A DNA stretch of 54,084 nucleotides from Opitutales bacterium (GCA_022565335.1 JAIUMY010000009.1:1-54084), one strand, 5' to 3'; counted from the first letter of the stretch, positions 17,144 to 27,089 are shown. Numbers and translations are program-made. The notes: generated by a model not told the origin, from the letters alone.

Positions 17144-17640
17144 TTTGGTCCAAAATTAAACGGTGAATCCTAGTCATTCCTAAAGGGCAATATTCGTGCC
17201 AGAAAAAAATTTCATTTTCGAATTTCCCGGAATTTAAAACTTAGGAAAAACCCAATTCCCTAAGTTGCCAATGGAGAAGGAGTATTGAACCTCTTCTCTC
17301 CGTAAATTTTTATTTAGGAGCCCCTGTGAATAACTTGTGGAGAAGTTGCCCTTGAAAGGTCACACGGAAACCGATTCTCTATAAGTCGTGCCGGGAAATA
17401 GAACCTTCTGCTTTCTCGAAACCTTTCCAAATAATCATCCCAAATGCTTGAGCGCCTAAATCAAATACTCATATGTACCACTTTATGAACACTTTGCGTA
17501 TTTTGATTCAGAATACTCATCCTTTGATTTCACTTTGTAAGGAAAATTTACGCTAGTTTTTGCCTAACGTCGTTGATTCTTTCCCCATTTGCCCTTTTCG
17601 CCTTTACTCCTTGTGAATAAAACACTCTACAAATCTGTTC
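17144..17640. other. Candidate chromosomal replication origin (oriC) region upstream of dnaA
   Basis: This 497-bp gene-free stretch sits directly ahead of dnaA and is clearly more AT-rich than its surroundings. It holds three sites close to the DnaA box (TTATCCACA or its complement): TGTGAATAA at 17325-17333, TGTGGAGAA at 17336-17344, and TGTGAATAA at 17612-17620. The first two are spaced 11 bases apart in the same orientation. AT-rich runs near 17460-17560 could serve as an unwinding element. Alternatively it is only a DnaA-autoregulated dnaA promoter. Confidence 0.55.
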
Positions 17641-19056
17641 ATGTCGACTCTTACCAACACTCTTGATCTCTGGGACACCGTCAAAAAAGACCTCGCGGCC
17701 TACTTTCCCGCCGATGTTTTTCAGATGTGGTTTGAACCCCTGAACTGTATCTCTCTCTCCGAAGAAGAAATTGTTCTGGGAGCCCCCAACGACTTTGCCA
17801 GTATTTGGATCAAAGACAATTACCTCGACGTCCTGAAGGAAAAAATTCATACCCGAACCGAAAACGGCTTGACCATCTCCTTTACCGTCCAAGAGGAAAA
17901 AAAAGAGCGTGGCAATCGGCTTACCCAGGAACAAAACGTAACGACCCCAACCCCGACCGACCGTGGAGAGAACCTATCTCGCACCACCCAAAGGAGTCCT
18001 TTTTCTGCTGAAAAAAACCGCAACTCCACCTTTCTGAACCCGCGTAACACCTTTGATAGCTTTGTCATTGGCTCCGGGAATCAATTGGCCCACGCCGCCA
18101 GCCTTGCCGTCGCCCAAGCTCCGGGTAAAGCCTACAATCCGCTTTTTCTCTATGGCGGGAACGGCATGGGAAAAACCCACTTGATGCATGCGGTGGGGCA
18201 CCAAATGTTGCAAAACCGCCCGAATGCGAAAATCGCCTATGTCTCGTCGGAAAAGTTTACCAATGAGTTCATTATGGCGATTCAACAAAACACCCTGAGC
18301 CGCTTCCGCCGACAATACCGGGAAGCCGATATCCTGCTCATCGACGATATCCACTTCCTCAGCGGAAAAGAACGCTGCCAGGAGGAATTTTTCCACACTT
18401 TCAACGATCTTTTCGAATCCGGAAAACAGATCTTCCTCTCAAGCGACCGCCCCGCTAATGAAATCGCTAAATTGGAAAATCGACTCATCTCCCGTTTTCA
18501 ATGGGGTTTGGTGGCCGATATTCAAACACCTGACTACGAAACCCGCCTGGCCATCCTGAAAACCAAAGCCCAGGCCCAACGACTTAACCTTCCCGAGGAT
18601 GTCGCCGAATTCATCGCTAAACGTATTTCGCAAAATATCCGCCGCTTGGAAGGAGCCCTCCTGAAACTCAGCAGCTACCACAATTTGATCGGTGGAAGCC
18701 TCGATATTACCTCCGTCGAAAAACTTCTTCAGGATCTTCTCCAAGAGGAAGCCCAGCGCCAGGTAACCATCGAAATGATCCAGAAGAAAGTCGTCGATTT
18801 CTACAAACTTCGGGTTTCCGATATGGTGAGCCGCCGGCGCCCCAGTAGCATCGCTTTCCCTCGACAAATCGCCATGTACCTGAGCCGAATCTTGACCAAT
18901 CAATCCCTCGCAGAAATTGGAGAGGCCTTTGGCGGGCGCGATCATGGCACCGTTCTGCATGCCTTCAAAACCATTCAAAATTACATGGAACAGGACGAAT
19001 CAACCCGCAATAACGTCGAATATCTGAAGAAAAGTCTCGAAAAAGGAGGCCTCTGA
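17641..19056 (+). CDS. dnaA: Chromosomal replication initiator protein DnaA
   Basis: DnaA binds oriC and opens it. The 471-residue protein has the usual four domains: I (residues 1-85), a variable linker II (about 86-135), the AAA+ domain III and the DNA-binding domain IV. Domain III carries Walker A within GGNGMGKTHL near 172-181 and Walker B ILLIDDIHF at 231-239. Domain IV contains the signature GGRDHGTVLHAF near residue 437. A gene-free AT-rich region with DnaA-like boxes lies immediately upstream. dnaN does not follow; a HAD hydrolase gene does, as in genomes where the dnaA-dnaN pair has been split. Confidence 0.98.
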   Translation: MSTLTNTLDLWDTVKKDLAAYFPADVFQMWFEPLNCISLSEEEIVLGAPNDFASIWIKDNYLDVLKEKIHTRTENGLTISFTVQEEKKERGNRLTQEQNVTTPTPTDRGENLSRTTQRSPFSAEKNRNSTFLNPRNTFDSFVIGSGNQLAHAASLAVAQAPGKAYNPLFLYGGNGMGKTHLMHAVGHQMLQNRPNAKIAYVSSEKFTNEFIMAIQQNTLSRFRRQYREADILLIDDIHFLSGKERCQEEFFHTFNDLFESGKQIFLSSDRPANEIAKLENRLISRFQWGLVADIQTPDYETRLAILKTKAQAQRLNLPEDVAEFIAKRISQNIRRLEGALLKLSSYHNLIGGSLDITSVEKLLQDLLQEEAQRQVTIEMIQKKVVDFYKLRVSDMVSRRRPSSIAFPRQIAMYLSRILTNQSLAEIGEAFGGRDHGTVLHAFKTIQNYMEQDESTRNNVEYLKKSLEKGGL

Positions 19057-19117
19057 AGACGACCAGTTTCCTCCTCCCAAAGGTTGTCATTTCAAGCATT
19101 TCGGATTTCATTCTACA

Positions 19118-19822
19118 ATGATCCGAGCGCCCCAAGTTCAGGCCATTACCTTCGACGCAGGTGGCACCCTACTATTCCCCCATCCGGATGTGGGGACGAT
19201 TTACGCGGAAATCCTAGCCAATTATGGCTGTCAACTCAACCCCCGGGAACTGGATCAGACTTTCGTCCACCATTGGCGGGAAGCTATTGTTAAGCCCAAA
19301 AAAGAGATCAGCCATGCCTTTGAGAAAGAATGGTGGCGAAAGGTCGTCAAGGCCACTTTACAGAGCCTGCAAGGCCCCGAATTAAATGACGAAATCTTTG
19401 CCGACCTGTGGGAAAATTTTGCTCTTCCCCATCGTTGGCGCATTCGCGAAAATACCCATGAAGTTTTGGCTGAGCTACAACACCGGGGTTACCTTCTGGG
19501 CATACTCTCGAATTGGGATGGGCGGCTTCGGCCATTGCTCCGGAGGCTAGGCTTGGACAGGTATTTCCGAGACCTTTTTATATCAGCGGAAATCGGCTAC
19601 GAAAAACCCGACAAGGAAGCTTTCCGGTCTTGCGAAGAACGCTTTGCCCTGCCCCCTCAGACATTTCTACACATCGGTGACAGCCGAAAGCATGACTTCG
19701 ATGCCGCTCAAAAGGCAGGGTGGCAAAGCTTGCTTCTCGCAAATAACTGTACCCAGTTTCAAAATACCGAGGGACTGACCGATTTGCGGGAGTTGCTTAC
19801 CATGTTGCAGAAGGAGCCTTGA
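19118..19822 (+). CDS. HAD-superfamily hydrolase (HDHD3-like)
   Basis: The 234-residue protein shows all HAD motifs: motif I ITFDAGGT with the nucleophile Asp, motif II LSNWDGR, the Lys in EKPDKEAF and motif IV HIGDSRKHD. The motif I variant DAGGT (Gly in place of the usual second Asp region) matches the HDHD3/REG-2-like branch. Such enzymes are phosphatases or dehalogenases, and the substrate is unknown. It follows dnaA by 61 bases, and its stop faces the infC stop 26 bases away. Confidence 0.85.
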   Translation: MIRAPQVQAITFDAGGTLLFPHPDVGTIYAEILANYGCQLNPRELDQTFVHHWREAIVKPKKEISHAFEKEWWRKVVKATLQSLQGPELNDEIFADLWENFALPHRWRIRENTHEVLAELQHRGYLLGILSNWDGRLRPLLRRLGLDRYFRDLFISAEIGYEKPDKEAFRSCEERFALPPQTFLHIGDSRKHDFDAAQKAGWQSLLLANNCTQFQNTEGLTDLRELLTMLQKEP

Positions 19823-19847
19823 CCCCTGCCTCGGTCAGAGTTGCCTC

Positions 19848-20489
19848 TTACTTCTCTTCCTCTTCCACCAGGTTCTCGTCCTCTACGTCCTCTTCGTCGG
19901 TTTCCTCCGGCGGAGTGGTGAATTTGAATTTGCGCTTGTTAACCGGTAAAGGTGAAAGCATTGCGCTGATACGATTGCCCGCAATCCTGGGGTCACTGTC
20001 GGCAGAGGCGATATGCTGCATATCATTGATCGCCCGGTTCATCGTTTCAAAGCCGATATCCTTATGCTGCATCTCCCGACCGCGCATGGTTAGGGTCATT
20101 TTGACTTTGTTTCCCTTTCCGAGAAACTCCTCGGCATGGCGGAGCTTGGTATCATAGTCGTGTTGCTCAATCCGCAAACGGAACTTGACCTCCTTGATTT
20201 TGCTGGAAGTCGTCTTGTTGTCCTTTTGCTTTTTACTCTGCTCGTAAAGGAACTTTCCAAAATCAAGGATTCGGGCGACCGGAGGATTGGCTTTCTGCGC
20301 CACTAACACCAGGTCAAAACCAGCGTCTTTAGCCAATTTGACCGCTTCTTCGGTCTTTTTGACCCCGTATTGCTGACCACTGGGACCGACGACCCGAACC
20401 TCGCGGGCTCGAATGCGTTCATTTTTTGGATATTTTGCGGCAACAGAGTTTCCGCGATTATAACGTTTATTATTTCTAGGAGGAGGCAT
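19848..20489 (-). CDS. infC: Translation initiation factor IF-3
   Basis: IF-3 keeps ribosomal subunits apart and checks start-codon choice. The 213-residue protein contains the N-domain (NERIRAREVRVVGPSG near residue 24), the lysine-rich linker QSKKQKDNKT and the C-domain with KEVKFRLRIEQHDY and KVKMTLTMRGREMQH. It adds an acidic tail of about 24 residues rich in Glu and Asp. The usual partners rpmI and rplT are absent, so infC is monocistronic here. It starts with ATG rather than the rare AUU known from E. coli, and codons 2-4 encode three prolines. Confidence 0.96.
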   Translation of the reverse strand: MPPPRNNKRYNRGNSVAAKYPKNERIRAREVRVVGPSGQQYGVKKTEEAVKLAKDAGFDLVLVAQKANPPVARILDFGKFLYEQSKKQKDNKTTSSKIKEVKFRLRIEQHDYDTKLRHAEEFLGKGNKVKMTLTMRGREMQHKDIGFETMNRAINDMQHIASADSDPRIAGNRISAMLSPLPVNKRKFKFTTPPEETDEEDVEDENLVEEEEK

Positions 20490-20811
20490 TCAGATGAATA
20501 GAGCGAACTTGCGACATGGAAACCCCTGATAGTAAGGACTTTCCAGACATACGAGAATTAATGGTGAAGTTTACCTGAATCACGCAAGGGAAAGGCATGC
20601 TAGTGAAAATTCCCCCGATAGGCCTGCCTTTTGGGGCAGACATTCGGCTTTCTGAATGATTGTCGGGTAAACGACCATGACTTTATACAATCAAATTTCT
20701 AACAGGATTCAACCTTTTTATGTATTTACGCCTCAAAACCCATTTTGGGAAATAGCCCCGGTTCTTCGTTTAATCTTGTCGACCTTGGCTAAAGTGTCTT
20801 TTTCTGGTCTC
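20490..20811. other. 322-bp intergenic region between infC and hemB with small hairpins
   Basis: The region separates divergent infC and hemB and must hold both promoters. Three short hairpins follow each other at about 20624-20639, 20641-20658 and 20662-20675 (stems CTGCC/GGCAG, CATTC/GAATG, GTCG/CGAC). They do not match any riboswitch I know. An in-frame extension of hemB back to 20677 exists but does not resemble the family. Confidence 0.4.
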
Positions 20812-21807
20812 ATGATGGAAAACCTCCGGCACCGCTCACGCAGATTGCGGTATTCCCCCTCAGTCAGAAATTTGGCTCGCGAGGGCCAGGTTACTCCAGC
20901 GGATTTGATCGCCCCGCTTTTTGTTTTTGAAGGCGAAGGGCCTCCCCAACCGGTTCCGTCCCTACCCGGAGTGTCCCGATTCTCCTTGCCCAACCTTCTC
21001 GAAGAAATCAAAGAACTACAACAACTGGGAATCCCCGGAATCGCCTTATTTCCCTGCCTCCCCGCAGAAAGAAAAGACCCGCTGGGAAAGGAAGCACTCA
21101 ACCCGGAGACTTTGGTGCTGCGGACCATCCGGGCGATCAAAAAAACTTTTCCGACGATGGCGGTATTCACCGATATCGCCCTCGACCCCTACACCACACA
21201 CGGCCACGACGGGTTGCTCAATGCCGACAACACCGATGTGGAGAACGATCGGACCGTAGAAGTGCTCAGCAAAATGGCGGTCCTCCACGCCGAAGCGGGG
21301 GTGGATATGGTGGCCCCCTCGGACATGATGGATGGTCGGGTCGCGGCCATCCGGCAGGCTTTGGACGCCGCCGGTCATACGAAAACCGGCATTCTTGCCT
21401 ACTCCGCCAAATTTGCCTCCTCCTTTTATGGACCCTTTCGCGACGCCGTAGGCAGCCGCCAAGCCGGGAACGCCCCGCCAATCAACAAACAAACCTACCA
21501 AGCCGACCCCGCCAACCGCCGGGCGGCAATACAGGATGCGCTCCTGGATGAAAAAGAAGGCGCGGATATCCTGATGGTCAAACCCGCCGGTCCGTATCTC
21601 GATGTTCTAACCGAATTGCGCCAAAACACCCGCCTTCCTCTCGCCGCCTACCAGGTCAGCGGCGAATACGCCATGTTGCAAGCCGCCGCGGAAAAAGGCT
21701 GGCTGGAACTTAAATCGGCTCGCAATGAATCGTTGCTGGCCATCAAACGGGCTGGCGCGGACATGATTTTAACCTACTTCGCCAAAAACTACGCAAAAGA
21801 GTACTAA
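20812..21807 (+). CDS. hemB: Delta-aminolevulinic acid dehydratase (porphobilinogen synthase)
   Basis: HemB condenses two 5-aminolevulinate molecules to porphobilinogen, the first common pyrrole of haem and cobalamin synthesis. The 331-residue product has both Schiff-base lysines, in YSAKFASSFYGP and LMVKPAGPY. The metal region reads DIALDPYTTHGHDG, with Asp where zinc-type enzymes have Cys, so a magnesium-dependent form is expected. I chose the ATG at 20812, since 45 upstream codons are open but unlike the family. A GH1 gene follows after 4 bases. It should feed the haem needs of the cbb3 oxidase 15 kb away. Confidence 0.96.
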   Translation: MMENLRHRSRRLRYSPSVRNLAREGQVTPADLIAPLFVFEGEGPPQPVPSLPGVSRFSLPNLLEEIKELQQLGIPGIALFPCLPAERKDPLGKEALNPETLVLRTIRAIKKTFPTMAVFTDIALDPYTTHGHDGLLNADNTDVENDRTVEVLSKMAVLHAEAGVDMVAPSDMMDGRVAAIRQALDAAGHTKTGILAYSAKFASSFYGPFRDAVGSRQAGNAPPINKQTYQADPANRRAAIQDALLDEKEGADILMVKPAGPYLDVLTELRQNTRLPLAAYQVSGEYAMLQAAAEKGWLELKSARNESLLAIKRAGADMILTYFAKNYAKEY

Positions 21808-21811
21808 AACG

Positions 21812-23185
21812 ATGAAAACTTTTCCTAAAGACTTTATCTGGGGCGCCGCCGCCGCCAGTTATCAAATCGAAGGGGCCGCTTACGAAGACGGTAAAGGTCT
21901 CTCCGTTTGGGACCGTATGTGCCGCTACGAAGGAACCATCCACAGCAACGACACCGGCGATGTGGCCTGTGACCATTATCACCGGTGGAAAGAGGACGTC
22001 GATCTGATGGCCTCCCTGAAACTGCAAGCCTACCGACTTTCCCTCTCCTGGCCCCGCATCCTTCCGCAAGGCACCGGGAAGATCAACGACGCCGGACTGG
22101 ATTTTTATGATAAACTGATTGACCGCCTGTTGGCCAAAGGCATCGAACCCTGGGTAACCCTTTTTCACTGGGACTTTCCCTATACCCTTTACCAGAAGGG
22201 AGGATGGTTGAACCCCCAATCCCCGATCTGGTTCGAGGAATACGCCACCATCGTCGCCAAAAAATTGGGCGATCGCGTGAAAAACTGGATGACCCTGAAC
22301 GAACCACAGGTTTTTTTAGGACTGGGACACCAGATCGGCATTCACGCTCCCGGACTGAAACTTGATTTCTCGGAAGTTCTCCTCGCCTGGCATCATGTTC
22401 TCCAAGCCCACGGCCGCTCGGTCATCGCTTTGCGGGAAAATTGCCAGAACCCTATTCGCATCGGTGCCGCCCCGGTTTCGGGGATCGGCATCCCCGCCAG
22501 CGAATCCAAGGAAGATATCGAAGCCGCCCGCAAATTCACCTGGACCTTTAAGGACCAAAACATTTGGAATCACTCCTGGTATGGCGATCCGGTCCTCAAA
22601 GGACACTACCCCGAGGCTGGATTGGAAGCCTTCGCCAAATACCTACCCCCAATGAAGGACGAGGATTTCGCCATCATGAAGCAACCGGTCGACTTCTATG
22701 GCTTTAATTGTTACAACGGCACTGTGGTTCAAGCCGCCGACAATGAAACCGGCTTTACCGAATGTCCCTACCCGGTGGGCGGCAAGCGAACCAGCTTCGA
22801 CTGGACCGTTACCCCCGATGCCCTTCGCTGGGGACCCCGTTTCCTGCACGAGCGCTACGGCCTCCCCTTGGTTGTTACCGAAAACGGACTGGCCAACAAC
22901 GATTGGGTCGCCACCGATGGCAAGGTCCACGATCCTCAACGCATCGATTTTTTGCGCCGACATCTTCGCTCTTTCCACCAGGCCATCGAAGACGGCGTCC
23001 CCTGCCTCGGTTATTTCCAATGGTCGATTATGGACAATTTCGAATGGGCCGAGGGCTACCGCAAACGCTTCGGTCTCGTCTATATCGACTACGAGACCCA
23101 GGAACGCATCCCCAAACAAAGTGCCCACTGGTATCGCAAAGTCATCGAATCCCAGGGCGGGGAAGTTTTTAGCGACACCCTCTAA
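21812..23185 (+). CDS. Beta-glucosidase, glycoside hydrolase family 1
   Basis: GH1 enzymes hydrolyse beta-linked glucosides, galactosides or related sugars with retention. The 457-residue length is normal for the family. The N-terminal signature FIWGAAAASYQIEGA begins near residue 7. The acid/base Glu lies in TLNEPQ near residue 163 and the nucleophile Glu in VTENGL near residue 356. The late block WSIMDNFEWAEGYRKRFGL is the substrate-binding loop. No signal peptide is visible, so it acts in the cytoplasm on imported disaccharides. It starts 4 bases after hemB, probably a transcriptional accident rather than a pathway link. Confidence 0.95.
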   Translation: MKTFPKDFIWGAAAASYQIEGAAYEDGKGLSVWDRMCRYEGTIHSNDTGDVACDHYHRWKEDVDLMASLKLQAYRLSLSWPRILPQGTGKINDAGLDFYDKLIDRLLAKGIEPWVTLFHWDFPYTLYQKGGWLNPQSPIWFEEYATIVAKKLGDRVKNWMTLNEPQVFLGLGHQIGIHAPGLKLDFSEVLLAWHHVLQAHGRSVIALRENCQNPIRIGAAPVSGIGIPASESKEDIEAARKFTWTFKDQNIWNHSWYGDPVLKGHYPEAGLEAFAKYLPPMKDEDFAIMKQPVDFYGFNCYNGTVVQAADNETGFTECPYPVGGKRTSFDWTVTPDALRWGPRFLHERYGLPLVVTENGLANNDWVATDGKVHDPQRIDFLRRHLRSFHQAIEDGVPCLGYFQWSIMDNFEWAEGYRKRFGLVYIDYETQERIPKQSAHWYRKVIESQGGEVFSDTL

Positions 23186-23253
23186 AAAAACAAATTTCCG
23201 TACCGGGAATGTTTCTCCATTGCCAAAACCACCCTCATTTTTCAAATTGAGGA

Positions 23254-24837
23254 ATGAGTCACGCTACACCCACGCCTCCTCTCTCGCTCGACGAACAATT
23301 TTATATGTCGGCCGATACCTTTTTCCCCCGCCACGCCGACACCGCCCTGACTTTTGACGATGTTTCTCTCGCCACCCGGTATTCATCCATCCTTCCACGC
23401 AATACCGACCTGAGCACCCGACTCTCGGATCGCCTGAAACTGTCTATTCCCATCCTCTCCTCGGACATGGATACCGTCACTGAAGCGCCAATGGCCATTG
23501 CCATGGCCCTCAACGGAGGGATGGGCCTGATCCATTTTAATATGCCCAAAGAACGGCAAATTAAAATGGTTAGCCGCGTCAAACACCATATCCACGGCCT
23601 CATTCAGGACCCCATTACGGTGACCCCGGACCTCATGATTGGCGACGTTCTGGATCTTATCGAGCGGAAGAATTTTAATTTCCGCACTTTTCCGGTAGTC
23701 GACGAAAATAAAACCCTCCTCGGCTTGCTCTCCGGGAAAGTCGTCAAAGAACGCTACCGGAACCGCACCGTCCCTGAGGCCATGACCCGCAGGGACGAAT
23801 TGTTCACCCTTCTCGAAAGTCAGATTGGCACCAACCCCGTACATGCCGCCGATAAGTTCTTCACCGATCATATCGGCATCCACAAACTTTTGGTGGTGGA
23901 CGATGACAATCGCCTTCGCGGTTTGGTAACACTATCGGATATCGAGAAAATCGCCGCCGAAGCCAAAGCCTTGCGAAAACCAGCCCGCGACGATAATTTT
24001 CGCTTGGTCGTAGGGGCCGCCGTATCTCCCCTGCGCAAACCGGACGGCTCCTTGGACCGGGACCAGATCGTCCAACACATCAGCGAGCTGGCCGCCGAAG
24101 AGGTCGACGCCATTGCCGTCTCCACCGCCCACGGACATACCGAGGGCGTTGGCAATATGGTTCGCTTGGTCCGGGAAAACTTTCCCGATCTCACCATCAT
24201 CGCCGGAAATGTTACCAGTGGCGAGGGGGTTTCCTATCTCGCCGACTGCGGGGCCAACGCCATTAAAGTCGGGCAAGGCTCAGGCTCCATTTGCACCACC
24301 CGGATCGTTGCCGGGGTGGGGATTCCCCAACTGACCGCCTGTTACGTTGCCGGGAAAGAGGCCGCCAAAAAAGGGGTGCGTATTATCTCCGATGGTGGCG
24401 CTTCCAAATCCGGCGACTTGGTTAAAGCACTGACCCTTTCCGATGCCGTCATGTGCGGCAGTCTTCTCGCCGGTTGCCGGGAAGCTCCGGGAGAAATCAT
24501 TGAAATCGGCGGTAAGCTTTACAAACAGTACCGCGGTATGGGTAGCCATGCCGCCATGGTCAAAGGCTCCGCCTCCCGCTACGGACATGAGGCCAAAGAC
24601 CAAAATCGCAAAGCCGCCGCAGAAGGCATTGAAGCTCTTAAAGAAGTCTCCGGGAGCCTCGCCGGCATGCTGGGCGAATTGATCGGCGGCATCCAATCCG
24701 GTATGGGGTACCTCGGGGCACCGGACTTACCAAGTCTCCGGGGAAACGCCCGCTTCATCCGGGTCAGCCCAGCTGGCCAAAAAGAAGCCGCCCCCCACGA
24801 TGTGGTGGAAATCTCCGCCAAGACCGCCGAAACCTGA
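23254..24837 (+). CDS. guaB: Inosine-5'-monophosphate dehydrogenase
   Basis: GuaB oxidises IMP to XMP with NAD, the committed step to GMP. The 527-residue protein has the TIM-barrel opening LTFDDVSL near residue 32 and two CBS domains inserted at about 105-235, followed by the second half of the barrel. The catalytic Cys lies in GSGSICTTR near residue 347, and the flap has [10 protein letters not shown]. The C-terminus [12 protein letters not shown] is typical. A divergent adenylosuccinate synthetase gene starts 13 bases downstream, pairing the two branches that leave IMP. Confidence 0.95.
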   Translation: MSHATPTPPLSLDEQFYMSADTFFPRHADTALTFDDVSLATRYSSILPRNTDLSTRLSDRLKLSIPILSSDMDTVTEAPMAIAMALNGGMGLIHFNMPKERQIKMVSRVKHHIHGLIQDPITVTPDLMIGDVLDLIERKNFNFRTFPVVDENKTLLGLLSGKVVKERYRNRTVPEAMTRRDELFTLLESQIGTNPVHAADKFFTDHIGIHKLLVVDDDNRLRGLVTLSDIEKIAAEAKALRKPARDDNFRLVVGAAVSPLRKPDGSLDRDQIVQHISELAAEEVDAIAVSTAHGHTEGVGNMVRLVRENFPDLTIIAGNVTSGEGVSYLADCGANAIKVGQGSGSICTTRIVAGVGIPQLTACYVAGKEAAKKGVRIISDGGASKSGDLVKALTLSDAVMCGSLLAGCREAPGEIIEIGGKLYKQYRGMGSHAAMVKGSASRYGHEAKDQNRKAAAEGIEALKEVSGSLAGMLGELIGGIQSGMGYLGAPDLPSLRGNARFIRVSPAGQKEAAPHDVVEISAKTAET

Positions 24838-24850
24838 AATTTTTCGACCA

Positions 24851-26410
24851 ATGTCACTAGAACCTTTCCAAAGCAAAATTATTGCCGATGTCGGCATCAG
24901 TATGGGCGACGAAGGCAAAGGCCGCCTGATTTCCGAAGTCGTAAACGAATTGTGCCTCTCCACCGGACGCGATAACCCAGTGGGGATCGTTATGAAAGTC
25001 AACGGCGGCTCCAATAGCGGCCATACCGCCGGAGGATTAAAGTTAAATCTTCTCCCCGCCGGTGTGGTGGAGAAAAATGTCGACTCGCTGGCCGTCGGCG
25101 CTGGTGTAGTGGCCGACCCGCGTAAGTTTCTTTGGGAAATGCAACCCCTCGAAAAACGCGGTTACGACATCAAACGCCGCCTCCTTATCGACGAAAAAAC
25201 CATGGTCTCCGATCCCACCCACCGCCTCCTCGATTTGGCCTGGGAAGAGTACCGCAGCGAAACCCTCGGCGAATCTCCCCGGGGATCAACCGGACGGGGC
25301 ATCACCCCCTCCTACCAGGACGAAGTCGGTCAATGGCAAATCTGGTATGGCGATTTTCAGGGCCCGCGGGATTTGTTCGCCCGCAAGATGGAACAACGGA
25401 TCGACCGCGCCCTGCGCACCATCCAACACGTTTGCCGGGTCTCGCCGGAAAACTGGAGTTCCTTTTTCCAGCGCCTCACCGAAGCCGAACAACGGGCTAA
25501 CCAGGCCGCCGTGGAAGAAGGCATTTTCCCTCTTGCCGAATTCGATTTTCACCAGTTCGCCGGCTCCGAACCTTTTACCCTTAACCAAGAGGCTCTGATC
25601 GAAACCTACTGGCAAGCCGGGCAAGCCCTCATCGAAAATATTGGCGATCTGCGCGAAGAGGTTCTCCGCACCCTGCGGGAAGAACGCTACATCATCGGCG
25701 AATTCGGACAATCTTTCTGGCTGGACAAAAGACACGGCTTCCCCCCAAACGTCACCGCCTCCCACACCTATACTCCGGAATTCTTCCAGTCCGCTGGGGT
25801 GCCCAATCAAGCAATACACACCTTTGGTGTCGCCAAAGCCTACGACACTAAGGTCGGAACCCACATCTTCCTCACTGAGATGGAGGAAAGCTGTCCCCTG
25901 ACCGCCATTCTGAAAAAGATTGAATTCGGCACCTCCACCGGGCGCCAGCGAATGGTAGGCTGGTTCGACGCCGTCGAAAAAGGGGACGCCCTGCGGTACG
26001 GAGGATTCCAGGATTTGATGATCAACAAACTGGACGCCCTCAGCCAACAAGGCGACTGGCAAGGACCCCTCAAAATCTGCGTCGCCTACGAGGACGAGGA
26101 AGGCCGTCGCTACCACCATGTTCCCCGTCGCGATAGCCTGCGCGGAAAACTGCGACCGATTTACCGCGAGTTCCCCTGCTGGCAGGAAGACATCAGCACC
26201 GTGCGCAACTTCGCCGATCTTCCCTTGGAAGCAAAAGACTACTTCGCCGGCATGATCCGGGCGATTGTGGAATGCGCCTACCACGACGAACCCTGGCCTC
26301 CCAAGTTGCCCAATGTTCGCTACCTCGGCGTCGGACCGGATCCCTCCCAGATCATTAAAGACCTCCCGCCAGTGACTGAAATCCTGGCCGACCACAGCAC
26401 CCCCGCCTGA
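24851..26410 (+). CDS. purA: Divergent long adenylosuccinate synthetase (PurA family)
   Basis: PurA joins IMP and aspartate using GTP on the way to AMP. The 519-residue protein keeps the P-loop-like GDEGKGR (residues 19-25; most enzymes have GDEGKGK) and a [13 protein letters not shown] block replacing the usual GGNNAGHT. It also has [10 protein letters not shown] in place of the KKGIGPAY region, and [10 protein letters not shown] in place of VTSSNT. It is about 90 residues longer than standard PurA (about 430). The pairing with guaB supports an IMP branch-point role. A different substrate cannot be excluded given the altered motifs. I chose the ATG at 24851; an upstream start would overlap guaB by 38 bases. 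Confidence 0.82.
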   Translation: MSLEPFQSKIIADVGISMGDEGKGRLISEVVNELCLSTGRDNPVGIVMKVNGGSNSGHTAGGLKLNLLPAGVVEKNVDSLAVGAGVVADPRKFLWEMQPLEKRGYDIKRRLLIDEKTMVSDPTHRLLDLAWEEYRSETLGESPRGSTGRGITPSYQDEVGQWQIWYGDFQGPRDLFARKMEQRIDRALRTIQHVCRVSPENWSSFFQRLTEAEQRANQAAVEEGIFPLAEFDFHQFAGSEPFTLNQEALIETYWQAGQALIENIGDLREEVLRTLREERYIIGEFGQSFWLDKRHGFPPNVTASHTYTPEFFQSAGVPNQAIHTFGVAKAYDTKVGTHIFLTEMEESCPLTAILKKIEFGTSTGRQRMVGWFDAVEKGDALRYGGFQDLMINKLDALSQQGDWQGPLKICVAYEDEEGRRYHHVPRRDSLRGKLRPIYREFPCWQEDISTVRNFADLPLEAKDYFAGMIRAIVECAYHDEPWPPKLPNVRYLGVGPDPSQIIKDLPPVTEILADHSTPA

Positions 26411-26414
26411 GACC

Positions 26415-27089
26415 ATGTGCGGGCGCTTCACCCTGCGACTTCCGGCTTCCTTCGCCTCCCTGCCCTGGCTATCTACCGAAGCCCTGCAAGCGGTGTCCCC
26501 GCGCTTCAATATCGGCCCTGGGCAGAAAATTCTTTTCTGGGGTAAACCCTCCCATCCGGATCAACCGGCCCCTGCGCAAAACAACCTCTGGGGTTGGCCC
26601 TCACCCAAAATTGAAGGTTCCGGTTCCCTCCTTATCAACGCCCGCCTGGAGAGTCTCACCGAAAAACCAACTTTCCGCCCCGCCTTGGAAAACCGCATTC
26701 TCATACCCACCGACGGTTACTACGAATGGGAACGCGCGGGCGGGACCCCAAAACCCTTTTTCCATCATCTGCCCAACGACGAAATCTTCTTTCTCGCGGG
26801 CTTGGAGAAAGATGGCAAAGCCCTCGCCCTCACCACCGCAGCCATCCCACCGGCCAATCAAATACATCACCGCATGCCAGTTCTCTTGAACCCGGAGGAG
26901 GCCCGAAAATGGCTTTTCCAAACCACCCTATCCCCCCAAACCTCCCCGCCCCCCTGGCTCAGTAAACCCTCCCTCGCCTCTAGACTCCACCTCCGCCCCG
27001 CCCACCCCAGAGTCAACAATATCCGCCACGATACCCCCGACTGCCTCGCCCCCCCACCTCCCGAATACCGCCAACAAAGCCTCTTTTGA
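26415..27089 (+). CDS. SRAP-family abasic-site processing protein (YedK/HMCES-like)
   Basis: SRAP proteins form a thiazolidine DNA-protein crosslink with abasic sites in single-stranded DNA through Cys2. The 224-residue product begins MCGRFTLR, so Cys2 is exposed after removal of Met. It keeps RFNIGPGQ, the NARLES stretch with the conserved Asn, the Glu in GYYEWER and the His in HHRMPVLL. It starts 4 bases after purA and may ride on that transcript. Tandem copies of a short extragenic repeat follow its stop. Confidence 0.93.
   Translation: MCGRFTLRLPASFASLPWLSTEALQAVSPRFNIGPGQKILFWGKPSHPDQPAPAQNNLWGWPSPKIEGSGSLLINARLESLTEKPTFRPALENRILIPTDGYYEWERAGGTPKPFFHHLPNDEIFFLAGLEKDGKALALTTAAIPPANQIHHRMPVLLNPEEARKWLFQTTLSPQTSPPPWLSKPSLASRLHLRPAHPRVNNIRHDTPDCLAPPPPEYRQQSLF

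Noticed and set aside
19803-19847. Possible bidirectional terminator between the HAD gene and infC (TGACC/GGTCA arms)
   Set aside because: The stem has only five pairs and no T tract on either strand.
24851-26410. Reading the divergent PurA as a phage-type PurZ (2-aminoadenine synthesis)
   Set aside because: No phage genes or PurZ partner genes are nearby, and the pairing with guaB argues for a housekeeping role.
25286-26509. 407-codon minus-strand open frame over purA
   Set aside because: It is a GC-driven shadow of the purA frame with no recognisable motif.
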